A stretch of 64,000 nucleotides of DNA, taken from contig CAVVQM010000012.1 of the NCBI GenBank assembly GCA_963750395.1, positions 422,865 through 486,864 on the forward strand. The letters are read 5' to 3'. Positions 59,382-64,000 of this stretch are shown piece after piece. The notes under the pieces are model-generated. The model made no database searches. It saw only the letters and a program-made list of their open reading frames with translations, and was not told where the DNA came from. The first letter of the stretch is position 1, and each line of letters begins with the position of its first letter. This stretch comes from JADJPO01 sp963750395 (lineage in GTDB: Bacteria > Actinomycetota > Actinomycetes > Actinomycetales > Kineosporiaceae). The position numbers and the translations under genes are program-made.

Positions 59382-60309
59382 ATGCCTGAACACCGGCTGC
59401 ACTCGCCTGTTCTCGGTTGGTACGCGGCGAACGCACGCGACCTGCCCTGGCGCAGGCCGGGGTGTTCGGCCTGGGGGGTGCTGGTCAGCGAGGTGATGCT
59501 GCAGCAGACCCCGGTGGCTCGGGTGCTGCCGGTCTGGCAGCGGTGGATGGATCGCTGGCCGTCGCCGGGAGATCTGGCCGTCGAGCCGGTCGGAGAGGCG
59601 ATCCGGGCCTGGGATCGACTCGGCTACCCCCGGCGCGCGATGCGTCTGCACGAGGCGGCCACCGCGATCGTCGAGCGTCACGGCGGCGCGGTGCCGCGCT
59701 CGCACGAGGACCTGCTGGCGCTGCCCGGGGTCGGCGCCTATACCGGGGCGGCGGTCGCCAGCTTCGCGTTCGGGGGGCGGCATCCGGTGGTGGACACCAA
59801 CGTCCGCCGGGTCCAGGCCCGGGCGGTCACCGGGACGGCGCTGCCCGCCCCGGCCCTGTCGGCCGCCGAGCGTGACCTCGCCGAGCGACTGGTCCCGGAC
59901 GACGCCGCGACCGCCGCGCGGTGGGCGGTCGCGGTCATGGAGCTCGGGGCGCTGGTGTGCACGGCGCGCTCGCCGCGGTGCGGCGAGTGCCCGGTGCTCG
60001 AGCTCTGCGCCTGGCAGCGCCGCGGCGCTCCGGCCTACGCGGGGCCAGCGCGGACGGGGCCAGAAATATGCCGGTACCGACCGCTTCGTCCGGGGCCTGC
60101 TGCTGGCAGCCCTGCGGGCGGCCGAGGGGCCGATCGATCTCGAGGAGCTGCTGGCCGCGGTTCCCGACTCGGCGCTGCGCGACCCGGACGGCGACCCGCA
60201 CCAGCGCGAGCGGTGTCTGGACTCGTTGGTGGCCGATGGGCTGGTGGAGGCAGGCTCCCGCCACCTGATGCGGCTGCCACGGCGCGGGTCACAGACACGG
60301 CCCTCCTAG
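59382..60309 (+). CDS. mutY: A/G-specific adenine glycosylase, one frameshift
   Basis: Base excision repair enzyme that removes adenine opposite 8-oxoguanine. About 309 residues from ATG 59382. WYAANARDLPWRRPG starts it, VMLQQTPVARVLPVW is the conserved loop, the HhH is LLALPGVGAYTGAAVASFA, and the catalytic aspartate is in VVDTNVRRVQAR. The iron-sulfur cysteines are spaced C-x6-C-x2-C-x5-C in CTARSPRCGECPVLELC. Near 60,055 a shift is needed to reach RGQKYAGTDRFVRGLLL and the natural stop at 60309. The frame read straight through instead runs into the next gene. Confidence 0.9.
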
Positions 60310-60476
60310 TTCGTGCCGATCGCTCGGCCCGGGTCGGCGCGCGGCCAGGTTTCCGGAACCTGCCTGACGGAGCGCTCCGTCTTGTGAAGATGACGTCATG
60401 CGGTTTGAAGAGTCGTCCGGCCAGGTCGTCAATCACCGGCGTCGCAGGTATCTGTTCGATCGGGTCACGCGCGGCC

Positions 60477-61154
60477 ATGGTCCAGAGAGGCGCTGGCGCA
60501 CGCCTTCTCGTCACTGCCGCCGCCCTGAGCCTGCTCGTGGCCGGCTGCTCGGGCACGGACACGGCTGACCTCCAGACGTCCACCCCGTCGCCCGCGACCC
60601 CGTCGGCGGAGTCCACCGCTACGTCGGGTCCAGCCCCCTCCGGCTCAACCTCACCCGCAGCGTCCGGCACGACCACTCCGACACCATCGGTGTCCCTGAA
60701 CCTCAAACCCAAGGCGGGGACGGTCAACTCCCTGACCGCCGTGAAGGGGTACACCTATGCGGAGCCGGCTGCAGCGCTGCTGCGCGCCGTGGCCCAGGCC
60801 CAGGCCCAGTACGACCAGGTCAGTACCGGCCGGGTCGTCCGGAGTGTTCGAGCCAGCGACAAGTCGGTCGCCGAGATCGCCGTCTTCAGCCTGGACAAGA
60901 AGTTTGCGGGCAGCGACACACTGCGGGCCCAGCTGCTGCAGGCTCTGGTTCTCGATCTGGCCGGGGAGGGCGCCTCGCCGGCCAGCCAGTCGCTCGGCGG
61001 AGCGCCAACGGTGGCCGGTGTGTCGAAGGGTTCGCTGGCGGTCGGTTGGTACACGGACACCGACGTGATCGTCGTCGTCATGCCGAAGGGCTCGACCAAG
61101 CCGGGGTTGACCTTCGCCAGCGCCTACCGGCAGGCGACCGGCGGAACGGAATGA
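60477..61154 (+). CDS. Putative lipoprotein of unknown function
   Basis: A 225-residue secreted lipoprotein. The signal peptide LVTAAALSLLVAGCSG has a lipobox. A serine/threonine/proline-rich linker of about 45 residues follows. The folded domain (YTYAEPAAALLRAVAQAQAQ, VAEIAVFSLDKKFAGSD, LAVGWYTDTDVIVVVMPKG) is not a family recognised here. ATG 60477 was chosen for the signal peptide. The frame is open upstream only because of the mutY shift. A hairpin or other terminator downstream was not identified; 257 bases with no gene follow, with more AT-rich stretches than average. Confidence 0.8.
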   Translation: MVQRGAGARLLVTAAALSLLVAGCSGTDTADLQTSTPSPATPSAESTATSGPAPSGSTSPAASGTTTPTPSVSLNLKPKAGTVNSLTAVKGYTYAEPAAALLRAVAQAQAQYDQVSTGRVVRSVRASDKSVAEIAVFSLDKKFAGSDTLRAQLLQALVLDLAGEGASPASQSLGGAPTVAGVSKGSLAVGWYTDTDVIVVVMPKGSTKPGLTFASAYRQATGGTE

Positions 61155-61411
61155 GCCGTGCCGAGCGCCGTCACTCTCGTGCGCCTGACTGCTTCTGCGC
61201 GAGATGAATTAGCCATTTCGCCCGTTTAGACGGTGCTATGTCCTGCTTCGATTCATAGCTGAGCGTTACAACTCGGTACCGCTCGCTGAGTTTTCGCAAT
61301 TGCCCCTCCGGCCCCGAGCCGTCTCCCTAGTCTGGGCCCGTGCAGCCAGCGTCGTCCAGAGCCTTCGCGCGGGGTGACTCTCCGCGGCCCGACACATCTC
61401 ATAGCCACGGC

Positions 61412-64000
61412 ATGTTCCGATGGCGTCACCTGCTGGTGGCCGTCGCGCTCGTGGCGGGCTACCTCGTCAGCGTGCCCCTCCCGGCGCAGGCGGCGGACCC
61501 GTGCGCACCACCGACGAATCCCATCGCCTGCGAGAACTCCAAGCCCGGCACCGATCCTTACGTCTGGGACATCGACGGCGCCGGCGACTCGACGATCCAG
61601 GGCTTCGCCACAGATGCCAGCGTCAACGTCGGCGCTTCGATCTCGTTCAAGGTCAAGACGAGCCAGAACTACACCATCACGATCTTCCGGCTCGGCTACT
61701 ACCGGGACTCGGCGCCCGGCAGATCGCCACAGTGGCTCCTACCGCCCGCACCAGCCGGCCTGCCTGGAGGACGCGCGACCGACCTGCTACGACTGCGGCA
61801 ACTGGGCGGTGTCGGCGACCTGGGCCGGTGCCTGCGACGGCCGTGTCCGGGGTGTACATCGCCCACTGCACCGCACCGACACGGGCGGCGAGAGCCATAT
61901 CCCCTTCGTGGTCCGCGACGACAGCAGCCATTCCGACATCGTCATGCAGACGTCGGACACCACCTGGCAGGCCTACAACACCTACGGCGGCTCCAACTTC
62001 TACCAGGGACAGTGCCGACGGCCGCGCCTACAAGCTCAGCTACAACCGCCCGTACTCCACGCGCAGGGAGCTCGACCAGCGCGACTGGCTCTTGCGAACG
62101 AGTACCCGACCATCCGCTTCCTCGAGGCGAACGGCTACGACGTCAGCTACAGAGCGGTGTCGACACCGACCGTCGCGGAGTCGCTGATCCAGAACCACAA
62201 GATGTTCCTGTCCGTCGGACACGACGAGTACTGGTCCGGCGCGGCAGCGCGACAACGTCGAGGCGGCCCGCGACGCCGGCGTCAACCTCGCCTTCTTCAG
62301 CGGCAACGAGGTCTACTGGCGGACCCGATGGGAGCCGTCCATCGACGGCACGACACCGACCACCGGACCCTCGTCTCCTACAAGGAGACAGGGACAACGC
62401 CAAGATCGACCCGTCCTCGCAGTGGACCGGACCTGGCGCGACCCCCGCTTCACCCGCCCGCCGTGGGCGGCGGCGACCCCGAGAACGCCCTGACCGGCAC
62501 CCAGTACATGGTCAACGACATTGACGCCCCATCAATGTGCCCGCCCAGCAGGGGCGGAACCGCTACTGGCGCGGCACCGCCGTGGCCTCCGCGGCAGCCG
62601 GCGGGAACTCCTCGAGCGTGGCGCCGCACAGCGTCGGCTACGAGTCCAACGAGGACGTCGACAACGGGTTCCGTCCCGCCGGCCTGATCAGGCTGTCGAC
62701 CACGACGGCCAGCACGACGCAGTACCTGTACGACTTCGGCAACACAGTCGCGTCGGGGACGACGACCCATCACATGACGCTCTACCGCGCGGCCAGCGGG
62801 GCGCTGGTGTTCTCGGCGGGAACGGTCCAGTACGCCGGGCCCTCGACGACAACACGACGGCACCGCGACCTCCCCCGATCCGCGCGATCCGCCAGGCCAC
62901 CGTGAACCTGTTCGCCGACATGGGCGTCCAGCCGCGACCCTGCAGAGCGGCCTCAGCCATGGCGACGAAGTCCACCGACACGACCGGGCCCGACCGCGAC
63001 CATCAACGCTCCCAGCCAGGGCCAGACGCTCGGCCAACGGAGCCCAGTTCACGGTCTCGGGCACCGCCTCGGACGCGGGGGGCGGCGTCGTCGCCGGTGT
63101 GGAGGTTTCCCTGGATGGCGGCGACACGTGGCACCCGGCGACCGGGACCACGGGCCTGGTCCTACACCGGCATCGTCTCCGGCAGCGGGACGGTCGCCGT
63201 CCAGGCCCGTGCGACAGACGACAGCGTCAACATCGGCGCCGTCGCAAGCCGCGCCGTGACCGTCGTCCTGCCCCTGCTCGATCTTCGGCAGAGGGCGTCC
63301 CGAAGACGCCGTCGGTCGCGGACACCTCGAGCGTCGAGCTCGGATCCGGTTCACCTCGGATCGGACGGCTTTGTCACCGGGGTCCGGTTCTACAAGGCGG
63401 CGGCGAACACCGGCACCCACACGGGGATCGTTGTGGTCGGCGTCGGGCACGCGGTTGGCGACCGGCACCTTCACGGGCGAGTCCGCCACGGGCTGGCAAC
63501 CCTGACGTTCGCCTCCCCGGTCGCGGTCACGCCGGGGCGACCTACGTGGCCTCCTACACGGCGCCCTCCGGTCGCTATGCGGCTGACCCGTGGAACTTCT
63601 CCTACCGCGACACCGTCAACTCGCCGGTCGAAGGCGCTGCAGTCGACCTCGGCCAGCGGGAACGGCGTCTTCGGCGACCCGGGCAGCTTCCCGACCAACA
63701 GCTACCAGAGCACCAACTACTGGGTGGATGTGGCGTTCGACAAGGCGGCCACCTCGACCCCAGTCGTGGTGGCGACATCCCCGGCGGCGAATGTGACCGG
63801 TGCCTCAACGACGTCACCGCTGACGGTGAACTTCAACGTGCCGATTTCGCCCGGTTCGGCGACCTTCTCGGTGACCGGTCCGGGGGGGGGCGGTGACGGG
63901 GACCACGAGCCTGAACGGCGCCGGGAAGGTGTTGACCTTCACGCCGTCCTCAGCGCTGGCGGTCGGCACGGAGTACAACGCGATGTGTCCGGCGCCCAGA
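61412..64000 (+). pseudogene. Large secreted multidomain protein (N,N-dimethylformamidase-like domain, Ig-like, DUF4082), many frameshifts, partial
   Basis: A secreted protein cut by the right edge. The signal peptide WRHLLVAVALVAGYLVSVPL ends near AQAAD. The first domain resembles the N,N-dimethylformamidase large-subunit family: KTSQNYTITIFRLGYYR, VMQTSDTTWQAYNTYGG and the signature FLSVGHDEYWSG, then GVNLAFFSGNEVYWRTRWEP. An Ig-like segment follows (FTVSGTASDAGGGVVAGVEV), then a DUF4082-type module (TFTGESATGWQPLTFASPV, YVASYTAPSGRYAADP) and an SbsA-type Ig segment (VVVATSPAANVTGASTTSP). At least eight frame changes occur between 61,700 and 63,900. It is probably cell-surface or matrix bound. 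Confidence 0.72.

Noticed and set aside
57549..61154. A 1,201-residue GH15-MutY-lipoprotein polyprotein
   Set aside because: The three parts are complete separate proteins with their own starts, and the MutY C-terminus and stop are found in another frame, so base errors explain the long frame.
61155..61411. Riboswitch upstream of the large secreted gene
   Set aside because: The stretch is less GC-rich than its surroundings, but no known aptamer pattern could be recognised by eye.

Overview
The window is high-GC DNA with tightly packed genes, most of them joined by 1-8 base GTGA/ATGA/TGATG stop-start overlaps and many starting with GTG. Codon use and gene order point to an actinobacterium. 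The left third follows the order known from Mycobacterium tuberculosis Rv0495-Rv0527: ccdA, tlpA, histidine phosphatase, hemL, hemB, hemD, hemC, hemA, glutaredoxin, a serB1-type HAD protein, plsC, a galE2-type SDR, a bS22-type ribosomal protein, an excisionase-like HTH protein, proC and a TIM-barrel protein. The right side has the actinobacterial radA-disA-mutY block. The genus cannot be named from this; a Nakamurellales, Frankiales or Geodermatophilales relative is a guess.

Layout. 1-9,500: cytochrome c maturation genes and a heme operon (rex-hemA-hemC-cysG/hemD-hemB-marR-hemL) read on the minus strand. A good Rex operator sits in its promoter, so heme synthesis is probably tied to the NADH/NAD+ ratio. 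9,560-16,400: glutaredoxin, a PurM-like paralogue, HAD phosphatase, acyltransferase, SDR, bS22, a small HTH protein and an AcuC-type deacetylase. 16,500-26,400: TrkA/TrkH potassium uptake, a GNAT gene between two perfect 47-bp inverted repeats, proline metabolism (proC, proline dehydrogenase), two methyltransferases, an ABC exporter and a TIM-barrel protein. 26,400-28,060: a broken secreted beta-helix gene.

28,130-54,400 is a large Wzy-type exopolysaccharide locus, nearly all on the minus strand. It has a polyprenyl-phosphate sugar transferase, an ECF sigma factor, a UDP-sugar dehydrogenase, several glycosyltransferases, an asparagine synthase-like amidotransferase, a two-domain oxidoreductase, a heparinase II/III-like lyase, two Wzz-like proteins with degenerate kinase domains, a Wzy polymerase, nucleotide-sugar tailoring genes, a Wzx-like flippase and a pyruvyltransferase. 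54,660-61,150: radA, disA (c-di-AMP synthase), a GH15 trehalase/glucoamylase-like enzyme, mutY and a lipoprotein. 61,400-64,000: a large secreted multidomain surface protein that runs off the window.

Two features run through the window. First, many otherwise intact housekeeping genes carry single-base frameshifts, very densely at 1.3-2.8, 26.4-28.1 and 61.7-64.0 kb, while the exopolysaccharide locus is almost clean. Errors in a draft assembly are the simplest explanation. Second, short tandem repeats with a 14-15 base period recur at or beside gene ends (rex, trkH, proline dehydrogenase, the two-domain oxidoreductase, the sugar transferase). No tRNA, rRNA, CRISPR array, transposase or integrase was seen.
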